Shown here: positions 31,970 to 44,139 of the stretch, piece by piece
How the letters are laid out: the number at the start of each line of letters is the position of its first letter
How positions within the stretch are numbered: position 1 is the stretch's first letter
DNA from: Capitulum mitella
Lineage: Eukaryota; Arthropoda; Thecostraca; Pollicipedomorpha; Pollicipedidae
Assembly: GCA_030062745.1 (NCBI GenBank)
Contig: CP099854.1
Coordinates: forward strand, 12,782,153-12,846,152
Direction of reading: 5' to 3'
DNA length: 64,000 nucleotides
Program-made: the position numbers and the translations under genes
The notes under the pieces: model-generated
What the model saw: only the letters and a program-made list of their open reading frames with translations
What the model was told of the DNA's origin: nothing
The model's database searches: none

Positions 31970-32920
31970 AGTCTGCACTGGCGTCAGAATCAGATTCCAG
32001 CGATATTCCCCGCCTTTTGCGTTTCAGCTGAACGTACAAACTGGGGACATATTCCTCGAACTGGGCTTGCACACCCTGCCTGAGACCCGTCATGACAGAG
32101 GCATTATCGGGATCAAGGCCAATCATGTTCTTGATCGGGAATGCATGTTTCTCAAGCAAACCCTTCACGACAGCAGAGATCCAAGCAGCTGTCACATCTT
32201 TAGCCTCTTCCAGATCAAAGAACAGGTCCCTGGCGGCCTTCCACTCGATCATCGTACATTCTGACCACTATTGTCAGGCACCTCGTTGTAGACTTGTCTG
32301 TTGTTTCACCTAAGATGAGGGAGAACTTGCCTGCTCCTTTCATGCTAGCTACAATCTCCTGCTCCTCTTCCACAATGACTTCTTTTGTACGCAGTTGTTT
32401 TTGTCCTCCCTGACTGCAGGCTCGCAGCCACCTTTGAGTCAGGACAAACTGCCTTTATGAGTGGCACCAGGCGGCCACTGACGCGCATTGGTGGTTATGC
32501 TGTGCAATGAATGCAGCCAGTAGCAGCTCACTCTCTGTGCCCTGATTCTTCTGTTGTACGGCATTCTTAGCTTCACTCAACTCTTGCATGACGTCTACAA
32601 TGTTTCTACTACTTCTTGCATTTCCTGCTTTCCTGATGTGCTATTCACATTTGGTATGTCTTCAGATGGGCCAGCCTGGGCACCGGCGCAGCCAAAAAGG
32701 GGCCCAGGGGGCACGCCCCCACGCCCCCCCCCATTTCTTGTGAAAACCATTGCACATCGTCTTCCCAGCAGACAGTTTTCGTATTATTTCAGTTCACTGA
32801 GCTCCGGGCCCCCTCCTTAGGAAAATCCTGGCTGCGCCCCTGAGCTTGAGAGTAAGTTCCTTCATACAGACCATGCAAAAGGGCTTGGAATTTTCCTTGG
32901 GGGATCGTCTGAGTCAAGGT
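31970..32920 (-). pseudogene. hAT-family transposase relic, N-terminal and middle part, split by a MITE
   Basis: On the minus strand, in order: KPFCMVCMKELTLK (zinc-binding Cys pair, about 32860-32905), the MITE, ELLLAAFIAQHN and VCPDSKVAASL (about 32430-32510), FSLILGETTDKSTT (about 32300-32345), and WKAARDLFFDLEEAKDVTAA through IGLDPDNASVMTG to QFEEYVPSLY (about 31995-32240). This is the order in hAT transposases with an N-terminal BED-like finger and the D-x-S/T-D block. Several frameshifts and stops make it inactive; the C-terminal half is absent. Confidence 0.8.
32673..32850. mobile_element. hAT-type MITE nested in a hAT transposase relic
   Basis: The body 32681-32842 (162 bp) starts CACCGGCGCAGCC and ends GGCTGCGCCCCTG, the same family as 23397-23562 in opposite orientation. 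Flanks AGCCTGGG and AGCTTGAG agree at six of eight positions, a decayed target duplication. It splits the zinc-finger part of the surrounding relic. Confidence 0.85.
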
Positions 32921-33069
32921 TTTAGTTCCGGCACTTCTAGCCAGGCGCGGAATGTCATTGTCAGACTGTAACATGAGTGTCATCACATAAATAAAATGTG
33001 GCCCTGTATTAGGAACAGGGGAATATCCGCCACTAAGATACATAAGCGAAACAGCTGAGTGCATAAATC

Positions 33070-33199
33070 CAGGGGCGCCATCAGACTTTGGCGGGAGGGG
33101 GGAGGGGCAGAAGGCCAGTCACGAGGACCAAATGAAAGTTGGTGCATTTGGGCTTTCTGTACAGCTTACTGCCTCCCCCCCCCATTGGTGACACCCTTG
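33070..33199. mobile_element. possible second hAT-type MITE
   Basis: Starts CAGGGGCGCCATCA and ends TGGTGACACCCTTG, whose reverse complement agrees at about 10 of 14 positions; the interior has G-run/C-run ends like the other MITEs. No convincing 8-bp flanking duplication. Confidence 0.4.
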
Positions 33200-36100
33200 C
33201 AGTTAACGAAATTCCACTTTTCAATCTTTATGACCCCAGTCTAAATAAGACCCATCTTTTGAATTTTACTTGACTTATGTCGGGAACAAACCCACTTATC
33301 CTACACCGAGTAATCAGAGGCCGACAACAACACTGCCTGAATAATTTCCACTGAACATCGCAAAACCTTTGACGTCGGGCCCTTGAATATCTGCCTTTGT
33401 AAGCCGCACAAGGCCCCCGTCTAACCCTAGTCACAAACTGAAAACTGAAGGAATAGCCCAACCCAAATAGCCCTCTTGGAACTTCGTACTCCGTGGCCTA
33501 TGGCGTCAGACAGTTTATTACATCGGCGGTCCAGCCCTCGCAGATTAAGCTGTCATATTGGGCGGGAATATGGCTATGCGTCATAAGTAAAGGAAGCAGT
33601 CACAGTAACAAAACAACAAAAGGTAATAACCAGATAATAAGCGAGAAAACAGGCCACTCAAAACCATGAGGACAATTCCAGTCTCGATCAAGAATAATCA
33701 GCTCTACTCCAGACGCCTGTTAGTCCACACCGTCAGCGGCGGTCAGCAACACGTATAGTTTTTCGACTGCCCTCGCTAGTAGACTCCGCTGTCAGATATG
33801 CGGCTGCAGCCTGACGCCACCCGCACGGCGGTCTGCAGCGCCCCCGCCCCGTGCACTTGCGGCGTCACGCCTGATCCAGCGGCTCACCGTCCGTGCCGAC
33901 CGCCGGGGGCCACGGCTATACACCACTGAGATTTCACAGAGATGGGACGACTTATTGTCGCCACATGGATCTTATTTCCGAAATCTGTGCAAAAACGCAA
34001 CATCAAACAAGAATGCATAACTCGGCGGACAGTTCTTTGTACAATGGAGGATGCAGAATATCGTCATAGGGCTCTTAAAGCTGACGCCGCCAAAGATGGC
34101 CCCCATGACCCCAAGGGGAGGGACGTAGTCCACGACTCTTCCACGCGGGTCATTGCTCTCGAGGCTGCACTACGAGGGTCATAAACCCACATCTCCCTCA
34201 ATCCGCCACGGTTGATAATGCTCGCACTGTAAAGACAAAACGCCATTCTGTGCTACCAAACAAAATTTTAACGCACCTCTTTGCGACGAGACGGTGTGAT
34301 CTGAATGACAACACCGGCGTGTTTGTGCAGGAATTCCTAGCATTCGTCTTCACCCACACCTTTAACTTGAGTTTACATAGGAAAACAAATGCAGTACAAA
34401 GCCCTCACTAGACGAACACCATTTGATAACGCAGCACATCAAAAAATACACACTAACACATTTGGAAACCGTGATTCTCACGCAGCGTGAAGAACAAGGC
34501 GCGCAGCCAAAGGCAGAACGCAGAAATACGTGCCAGCCTCATCGTGTTGTTTTCACATCCTCCGCTACCATACTTTAAAGGTTTTTATCCAAGATGTTAT
34601 CTGTGCCTGTAATTTTAACCAACAAAAAGCAATTTGAGGACCTGGGAACATTTTGTGATGTGAGTAATATAACATCAAAGTAATCATTAGCGTTTTACAT
34701 TTACCTTAAATTCATGCCAGTTCTGAGGAAAACTGCAGTTCGCCACCGCTAGAAAAAGATGGAAATTCGTACCCTACGGCCACGCGGAAAATATACCCTA
34801 AACGGCGAAACCGAGCGTACGGACCCTGTAGCTTTGAAGCCGTTTTTATACCCTTCAGGGTATAATTGTATCGTTGTGGCAACCCTACTCACGCACCAAT
34901 GCTGGCTCGAATGTGTGCGAATGAAGAGCACCAGTACGACGAAACTGACCAAAGCTACGGATCACGGACAGGAGCAAAGTCGTGTTGTCTAAGGGAGACG
35001 ACACCGAGCCACTTTGTGGCACTTTACAAGAAGCCTGACTGTACGAATGCGTCTTCGTTCAGTGTAGACGATCGACTGGGGAGCGATCCACTGCCGCAGA
35101 CGCCCGGCCGCGATCGCCCGAGACTTGTGACGATCAAATACACTGCTATCCAGGGTGACGCCAACCGATATATGACTGGGCTGGCGCAAACGTGAGATAA
35201 CGGTCTGGCCGATCATCGATACTGCCCACGCGTCCGGAAACCGACGCACGGCCTGGCAGAGGACTGACTGGGAGTGTGTAAAGAATCTGACATCAGGTTT
35301 ATGTTGGTGTCGAAACAATCCACGGGGCGGTCAGAGCTTTGTACCGGCCGCGCATCAGGTTCACGTATCGTCAAGTTTATCATTTTTCAGTAGTCCCTCA
35401 CCTCAGTGGCCAATAGTCCGCTAAGGAAGTCTACAAATGTGTAAAAATGCGCTGACGCGACGTCTACCAAGCTGCAACGCGCGATTTTTGTCGCCTGTTT
35501 TCTTAGATTAATCATCAGCCGAAGACGGTCTAAGATCTCAGGTAATTGTCAGCTGCCCTATGAAAACCGCACTGACCAGTCACACGCGGGGAACCCAACT
35601 GGTAAAATGGGCAAAAATGCCGGGTCTCGAATTGGGCGCGTGCATGTCAGACGCTGATCCTTTCACGGGCATAATCCAACCTCTGTACCGTCTGAGCCAC
35701 GCCGGGCGTCTCAGTGTAGCGAAGCGTCTGAAATCCCCACTTATACGTTGGAAACGGGTTCACTAGCAGTGGTGTTACGAATTGGCTACGGAGCACGTGT
35801 TTTAAGTACAACCACGAAATCCGAGTGCACTGAACCAGTTTCATCCTTCGATTTTAGAAGATCTCACGCCTATCAAATTTGCTCTAAAAAAAAAGCAACA
35901 TTACCCCCAGAAAACAAATTACAAGCAAATTTCGGCTCAGTTCAATTTTTAATGCCAATTAATGACATTTCCCACCATTTTGATCCTTAGAAAGTAATTC
36001 ATATACTTACCCTGACTGCAATTGCGCATATTAGTTTGCAAGGTACCAGGCAACACAGCCGACACGGGCGGCACAGGTGCCGAGAAGTTGCCGACGCCTT

Positions 36101-39100
36101 CAGTGGCGAGGCATGGAGACACGATACGTTCGTAGCCGCTTGTGTCAGTTGCATCACTATTTACCATGTACGCATCTGTTGACGCTGATTCCAGTAAAGG
36201 CCGCTAAAAGCCAATGACGTGCACACCAGTAAGATGAAAACCAGGAGACACCTGGCGTGCGGTATGTCCGATGTGATATAATGGTAATACCCGAAATAAA
36301 AGAGATGCAAAGCCGCAGCAAGAGCTTGTCGCTCACCTTTGCGTGAATTTGTCCGCCTTGGTAGCTGGAAGGCGAGAATTTCCTGCCTGTGTGATGGACA
36401 CGTCAGAACCGGCAGGACGGGTCGGTGGACCGACTGGATACTTCGGGTTCTTCCTAAAGACGGCACAAATAACGATTAGGGTCTAGGAGCGGTCGTTAAT
36501 AAGGGGAACCTATGATACGACAGCGAAATGACAAAGCAGGTGAAGGTGGATGACATAGTTTGGAATGTTGACCAGCATAAAACAACATTTTTGTGAAGAA
36601 AACTTGGACTAGTAAAACGGAACGACGGCGGGGTACAAATAGAGGATGTGGGCTAGAGGCGACATTGTTGAACCGGAGAACTGTGTGTTTGGACTTGGGC
36701 TGAGGATTCGTATTCGCATGATTCAAATATATTCGAATAGATTCAGATCTTGCGAATCTTCAAATCCTGAAAACGAGGATTTGAACCCGCAAAGTCAGGA
36801 TTCGAGTCCTATCTACCATAGTCGAATCCTGAAAGCCATCCGATACGCAAATAAATGCACTGAAATGTGCTCTAGGCTCAAATGTTCCCTTAAGCTAACT
36901 AAATTTAACCCGTACATGTATGTGCTGTATTGGCCTGAATCGCCTGTCCTGTGCTTTATTGTATTGTTTTAGTTATTGCCGGACCCAAATGTTCCTGGTT
37001 TGCCGTGGGCGCGAAATAAAGATTACCTTTGTAGTAACACGAGCAGTAACCTTTTGGTTGGCGCGGCACTATGCCAGGGCCGCGGTACCATGCCCACTTT
37101 GTCATATACTTTGCCCTCACCATGAAAATTCAAAACTTCTGACACCTACCCAGACTTGTACCAATGCTGTCCTCTATTTTTGGTTTTGGAAGGGCGTCCA
37201 TGATGTTTGAAAAATACGCACATCCTACCTTACATGACATTCAAGTTTCAAGTTTTTAAGGACGACTGCAACTTTCCTGGACGATTTATTTTCCACACGC
37301 AAATGTTTTTGTTTGATATTTTTGCGGCAGCAGTTAACCTAGTTCAGTGGTGTAATTGGATAACCGATGAGTAATGGTGACCGTGGACCACTTATATCTT
37401 TTTTAAATGTGGAATGTTAAATGTGTGGAATTAGGGAACTGTAGTGCCTGGTATAGCAAAGGGAATCGAATGCATGGAAGGCTGAAACTCCCATCTGTGT
37501 GCTAAGCACCGTGGCGAACCGCACGCCTACAATGATTCGCTTCAGTATGTCATGCTCAGTCCTGCATTCCCTAGCTCGGTGGTAGAGGTCCTGTCCCACC
37601 ACCGCTGCATCGGGTGCGCTGGGTACTAAAATGGCACGTAAGGCATCGTGAAATGACAGAAAGTGCCCGGCTACCAGCCAGCCCACGTACGGCGACCATC
37701 TGTCCGCACATTTACACGCCAAAATAAAAAAAATGCACCACATTTTTTTAGAACTACTTCACTGCCGCCCCCACCATAAGTACTAGCACCCCCAAAACTG
37801 GTGGTGGTCCCCTGAAGTATGATGGCATCCCCCCTTGGTCCATTTCTAAACATGCCCCTGGTCGCCTCGCATAAACCCTCGCCAGACAAAGGGTGGATGC
37901 CATCCCTCCCGCAGTGTTTCTGGGACCGCAGCAATACGACGCCCGACAGCGCCGTGAAATCCGAAAAATCTGACGTTATATTCATTGCGCATATTTTGAA
38001 AACAATGATCCCAGGTCACCGAGCTAAGACGTCATTACTGATGGCTTGCAGAGGGATTTTTGTGCCGAACATCGTTTTTTATTACTGTTTTGGGGCAATA
38101 GGTATGCATAAACGGCATACGCGGGTGACAAAAATCGAATAAAAATTGTAGCTCACATGAGAACAGGTTACTATAGGTAGGTTGGTTACCTTTTCAACGT
38201 CGAACGAGATCAAGGATCTAAAATGAACTTTATGACCTTAGAACGTTCTGTACTAACTTTCGGCACTGGATAAGGTAAAGGAAACGATTCCAGGTCTTTT
38301 TGGGCCCGAAATGTGTCGTTTTCAACCCCAGAAAATCGACTTGCGGTTCCAAGGCATAAAATTTGACCTGACCTACGTCAATAGTTGACCCAACGGGATC
38401 GAACCAGGTAACGTTGGATTCCTCGAGCACGAAGCTTACGACTGCTTTTTGTCCCGCGGCTCAAGTAAGGGCCATATGGCTAGGGGAGTGCCTACTCCCC
38501 CATCAGTGCGAATGAAAACCTTTCGCGATTGGCGAGGGTTAAAGGAAAGCGAAAAAATGTATATCGTTCTTTTAAAAATGAAAACTGAGTGTTTAATCAT
38601 GGCAACGGATATAAATAGCAATGTAATGACAATAATTTGCGGCCTCAGTATGCCACGGGTCCTGAATACTGTTTCCTATCTTAACTTTAGCGCAGAAAGG
38701 CGTCACGAATGTTACTAAAACAATGACAATCCGGCTAAAACCCAATATACAGTTCACGGGCCGGCGGCGGACGAGCCACACCAGCAAAGCAGACTCGTGA
38801 CAGAAATTTCCACGCGCCACTGCCACCTAGCGGACGGGTAAGAACTTCTAGTTTCCTGTTTGAAACACATGACCGGCCTGAGTAAAATGTTAGCTGCCCA
38901 TGCCCGACTGGCTTCGTTGAGGATCTGCTGTAGTCCCCTTCAAACATCTGTTATCGAAATGACATGAACTCAGGCACATGTCGTCCTTGTTAAATGATCT
39001 GCGTGAAAGCTGAACGCCAAGGTTGCAGTACAAAGTTGGAATTATTCAAGTTAGTATATTCCACGATGCGATCCCCGCGTACGAAACACGGTCAAACGGT

Positions 39101-39603
39101 TTCCAAGCGCCCTTGACGCACTGGTTACCTCCGAGGTGACTGACTGCTGCCCTCGACTTCGCATCGGGTCAACCGCTCTCCTTGGTCATCTCATCAGGAA
39201 TCAGCGTCGTTATTAGTGGACAAAATTTTGCCACTGTTGCCCGTGAAGCCATGTACGAGAGTCATATGGAACGTTTTTGACCTTTGATTACAGCTCTTTT
39301 CTGAGGTAACAAAGCAGAATTTCTGTTGTGCGCTTGTACATGCTTTTCATCTCTTTTTTCTGAAAGCTTGATTAGGATATCTCGAATGGGAGCTGAGATA
39401 AGGCCGTTATCATTGAGCGCGTTTTGCCACTAAGTCCACGATTTCGATCGAAGACCAACGTGCCAACGTAAACATGGAGGTAACGAGGGAACCAATCCGC
39501 CGCGGATATTGACCTCGCTCTGAACGAAGCATGCGGGAACGATGGCCTGTTTCGTCGGCTGTCAAAAAGTGGACCAGGCGTTTCCGCGAAGGCAGAGCCG
39601 TCA
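33200..39603. other. long stretch with no gene recognised
   Basis: Only short frames without family motifs. Features seen: a GC-rich block at 33720-33910; a TATACCCT/AGGGTATA hairpin at 34847-34864; degenerate GATTCGAATC-like words at 36700-36845; and a B-box-like GGTTCGATCCC (minus strand, about 38397-38407) suggesting a decayed tRNA-derived SINE head. A 108-codon minus-strand frame at 37417-37743 has no recognised family. Confidence 0.4.
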
Positions 39604-40100
39604 TTAACCCTCGCCCGGCCGGGAGGGGTGGCGGAAATCCGCCCCTCCAAGGTTTTCCAAGCGTAGCGAAAATACGGCGGCGCGCAGCGCCGCGAATTTT
39701 GCAGTACTTCTCCTCTGAGCTACCTCTCACCTTGTGTGAAAATTTGAAGTCCCAAGGTCAGGTCACTGATTTAGGTCAGGTCCGAGGTCAGCCTCCAGGA
39801 ATATTGTAACCCTTTTTAGGACTGGACAGATTTCTACGATACTCGCAGGATTAACCGAATGTAATAAACGTAACACCTTGCATATTTCGGGTTTTTCGGA
39901 AAATCGAGGTTTAATGTTTTGAGGTCATGTCCCCTTGGGGCACTTTTGATATTTGGCCTCATTTTCAGCGAATTTTTGCGGGGTTTTCATGCTCAGATGT
40001 TGTCAGAAACATGACCAGTACCATATGATATGGGTGTCCGTCGCCCGCAACATACGACTTCCATAAAACTAAACTGCCTGTCTAGAAACAATGATTTATC
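39604..40100. mobile_element. TTAA-target element, second family, one end only
   Basis: TTAA at 39604 is followed by CCCTCGCCCGGCCGGG and G-rich/C-rich stems. The next about 200 bases share ACCTTGTGTGAAAA, CAAGGTCAGGTCA and TAGGTCAGGT with the reverse complement of 50290-50482. I found no matching right end before 40940, so the copy is probably truncated; the right coordinate is nominal. Confidence 0.5.
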
Positions 40101-41154
40101 GTTTTCTAGGGTGGAACTAGACGATGAAATCAAATTCAGCGTAAAAATAAGCCCATCTAAGGCCACTGGAGGTCAGAAAAGTCCCGTGGTCTCTAATGAA
40201 CCCATTTGACCCAGACTGACCTTCAGGGCAGTGACGAATGCTTATCAAGTGTTTGACTATGCTGCAGGTATCATCTACAATCCTACTTGTTACCAAAACC
40301 GCTGGATAAATCGAAGCGCGATATATCATAATAACGCCACAAATATTCATGAAATTAGGCCGTGGCTTGACCTGACCCGATTGATTAATTGGGTCATTTG
40401 CGCTATGAATGTGTTCGGCATGGCAATAATCATTTTACTATTCCACCGAAATAAAAATCACGACGTCAGTCTCCTCTTTTGTCTCATTTCTTCTCTAGCT
40501 CTATCTGGCCCATCACGACCTCCGATGACCTCAATATTGACCCAAGTTTAAAAATTGTGATGTGCCCAGAAGAAAGCCGTCAGCTAAGCACATGGATGTG
40601 GAACTGTGTTGAAAGATGAAGGGGCAAAGGTCAGCCCGGTCAGTTCCATATACCCGTATGGGACTTCCGCCGGCCCCCATTATTTTCTCATCGGATTTCA
40701 GCCGCTTTATTTTCGACTGATGGAAAAGACTGAGCAAAGAACTTTTTCCTCTAGTTACAGGTGAACACCGCAACACCGCTTAACCCAGCAATGAAGAGTG
40801 CAGCGAACTTCACGGTACACACTGCACACCCAGTGGACTAAAGTGCTCTGTGATGACATTGTTCCGCAGTCTGCATATTTGTGCTGTGCGATTTATTTTT
40901 CATTTTGTACTTCATAATTTTATGGAAAAGTAAAACTGTGGTGTGAATGGTACCATGCCACAACCAGGTTTGGAAATACTGTTAAAAGTTGGTGCGAGAT
41001 ATGCCACACCAAATTTAGAGGGTACTGTGACGGAGGCCACACCTGTCACACTGCGTTCTTCATTCATGGCTTTGCGTGCAGAATCTGAACATTGTCGGGA
41101 AAACCTGGCCAGCGAGGTTGTCGAAACGGTTTCCAGATCGCTGCGCAGTGCGCT
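40101..41154. other. no gene recognised
   Basis: The plus-strand frame 40943-41290 may include the upstream part of the transposase relic that follows, but its N-terminal half has no recognised motif. Confidence 0.35.
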
Positions 41155-42010
41155 GGTAAGTATCAAAAAGTCATACCACAGCTGCGTGGAGAATTCTCCC
41201 ACTGCGAAAGATGTAAGTAGAATGCATGCCGATTGGAAAATGCAGCATGGTTACCGAACCAGTCATCTACGTGAGCGGGACCGGGTTTAATCTCCATCTG
41301 GTGCGGACCAGAAGAGGCGCTGCGATTGGAGTAAACGCAGTTTGAAATTTGTGCTGATCCAACGCGTCCAACATACGTGTTGCAGCGACCGTCTCCGATC
41401 AGACCGTCTCCGATCAGACTGTCTCCGATCCGTCTCCGATCAGACCGTCTCCGATCCGTCTCCGATCAGACCGTCTCCGATCCGTCTCCGATCGGACCGT
41501 CTCCGATCAAACTGTCTCCGATCCGTCTCCGATCAGACCGTCCCCGATCGGTCTCCGATCAGACCGTCTCCGATCCGTCTCCGATCGGACCGTCTCCGAT
41601 CAAACTGTCTCCGATCCGTCTCCGATCAGACCGTCTCCGATCCGTCTCCGATCAGACCGTCTCCGATCAGACCGTCTCCGATCCGTCTCCGATCAGACCG
41701 TCTCCGATCAGACCGTCTCCAATCCGCCTCCGATCCGTCTCCGATCAGCAAGAGGACGGTGGACTGCATCTTGAGATGATGCAAGGTCGAGTATATTGGC
41801 AGAAATTTGCAGACTTAACAAAGCCTGTCCGCAATCGTTGGCGAGGACGAGGTCATCAGGATCATCACTGATAACGCTTTGTACCATCGTGACATCGAGC
41901 ACGTGGTGCAGATTCTCCAGAAACAAGAGGTGTTGAAACTCCCGCCACGGTCACCGTTCCTCAGTCCAACTGAAAACCGCGTCACTGTGATGAGTACTTC
42001 CACCAAGTAG
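41155..42010 (+). pseudogene. DDE_3-type (Tc1/IS630-like) transposase relic interrupted by a VNTR
   Basis: Pieces in order: HADWKMQHG (about 41226-41252); VIYVSGTGFNLHLVRTRRG (about 41259-41315, the first catalytic Asp position is altered); then the VNTR; then EDGGLHLEMMQGRVYWQKFAD (in parts, about 41752-41815); IIRIITDNALYHRD-like block (second Asp, about 41856-41898); and KLPPRSPFLSPTEN (final Glu, about 41937-41978). This is the D...DN.YHR...PPYSP.LNP.E architecture of DDE_3 transposases. Stops and frameshifts make it inactive. Confidence 0.75.
41387..41748. repeat. mixed 15/11-bp VNTR, CCGTCTCCGATCAGA
   Basis: Two unit lengths intermix: CCGTCTCCGATCAGA (15 bp) and CCGTCTCCGAT (11 bp), making a common 26-bp super-unit. 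It starts exactly where the transposase relic reads GCGACCGTCTCCGATCAG. The 15-bp unit keeps frame and translates as TVSDQ; the 11-bp unit breaks frame. Confidence 0.93.
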
Positions 42011-43994
42011 ACAATGGCTCAGATACAGTACAGTCTGAACAACAGAGAGGGAGCAGCGGCTGCTGGGATGACAATGAAAGTGTGGCATAAGAAGTTTTTG
42101 CTACAAGCCGCATCGTCATCGATGGCCATGATCACCAAGGAGAAGGTAGCAAACGAACACCGGTTTGCGAACCAGCACCTCCCAGACTGTCCGCATGGAG
42201 CAGATACCGCGGCGTAGATGCCAGAAGACGGGTGTGATCCCATGTGTGGACTGAAACATCAGCTGTTAGGTATTAACTATGATGGTTTTGTTCCCATTTG
42301 TGTGTTGTGCCATATTTCGAGCTTTACATATAATAATGATGCCAATGGTATGAATACTGATTGGATTGAAAAATAACCTGACATGTAACATTTACACACT
42401 GAACTCATAATCATACCTGACAATTGTTTATTCCGTATGTACATCAACATACCTTCATGCAAAACCGCAAAATTTCAGTTGCAAAAGAAGCACGTACGGA
42501 GTTATATGAGGATTATCAGCTATTACGCAGCCGTGTTATATTCCCATTCCCAGGCGGCAGTTATTTTCATGGTCTGTATCAGTAGTATCAAACACCTTTG
42601 ACCCTCTGACCAAACGCACGGTGGACGCGCGGTTCGCTTCCGCTTATTGCAATTACATTCTCGTACTAAGGTGCTTTTAAGGAAGAGAGTCTAATTCTAT
42701 AAAAGTAGTTCAATGGAGTGCAATACATACGTGTCATGCGATATATTGTTTCCATATACGTAAATTGGGACGATTTAAGAACGACTGAAATAAATGTGCA
42801 TCACAGTTATTCGTGAACATTTGTCTATGTAGGTATTCCTATTTAAAGTGACCAACAAACCATGTTGAAATCGGGTAGTCGATAGGTTGTAGTCTTTGCT
42901 CGCGGCTCAGTAACAGTCTACGCTTTCCCGCGCTAGTTTTGGCTCTATTTAGGTAGCCGTAGCTGACCCTCCTGGCAGGTGTTATGGCTATGTTCATTAA
43001 AAGCAAACATGTGTCGCAAATCGGGTGGTGTATCTGTTTCCAGGATGGACTTACAAGCAATGCATAATTGGTGGGACAGTGCCAGTTCGCTTGCAGTGGT
43101 ATGACATTACGATATTATTAGATGGCAGTCTTAGCCTTTGCACGTCACGCGATATGCGGTAATGCTTTCTCTTCCTTGTCAATACGCGAGCACAAGTTGG
43201 TAAGATTTGAACACGGTAAAGCTGCCTGGTGATGCATGTTTCGTAATGGAAATGCATTATCTAATCGGGGACATCACAAGAGCGTCAGTTAATACGTAGT
43301 GCAAGTGCGTTGCGTAGTAGAACGCTACTCTGCATCATCAGTCACGAGACAGTTGAATGCTTTAATGCTTTAAAGCTTTAATGGGGGAGGGGGAGGGTGG
43401 AAACATTGGAAAGTGCGTTACGTAAATCACAAAGGCTCAACGCAGTCTACTCATGTAAAAGCCGGATTTCTCCCTTTTACGACCCTTTCCATCGCTTCGC
43501 GACAGAGTTCCAGTATACTGGTTTGGGTTTCCCGAAGCTGGTTCTGTACCTCTTGCGTCAAGACCCTGTGTGTTGCTGTGTTCCTGTGAAAGCTGTCTTC
43601 GTGTTGGTGGGTTAAGATTTGCGCGTGGGGATTTGTGCTTTTGGAGGCGTTGCTGAGTCTGTGTCTGCTGTTTTGGGATGAAGCAAGTGCCAGTGTTTTT
43701 CGTCATGGTTGCGTGCAGTTGGAAAGTGACAGTGTGAGTGCACGAGGTTCAGGGGCCGCTCGCTGGATACGGGTGCTCCTTGGTGGGTTCAGCGGAGGGG
43801 ACCAGAAGACAGGCTGTAGAAGTGATAGATAATCGGTTATTTCATTTTATGATCGACACTTGATTTTGCTCCGTGTATGCATGATCCGGAAACAAAGCAA
43901 GTTATTCAGTAGGTGGGAATATATGAAAGAAGTGCTTCAAGGCGAAAAACGCTTTGATTTTTGACAAATTCTACATAAAAACAATTTATCCCTT
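42011..43994. other. no gene recognised
   Basis: A short plus-strand frame to 42217 may be the tail of the transposase relic. A GTGGGGGAGGG-type purine run lies near 43383-43398. Otherwise nothing supported. Confidence 0.4.

Positions 43995-44139
<145 letters not shown>

Noticed and set aside
35560-35766. Possible tRNA-derived SINE head (minus strand, GGCGTGGCTCAGACGG)
   Set aside because: A-box-like word present but the B-box candidate is weak and no poly(A) or target duplication was found.
41342-41871. 145- and 164-codon RSDRLRSD/PSPIR frames
   Set aside because: Translation of the 15/11-bp VNTR inside a dead transposase.
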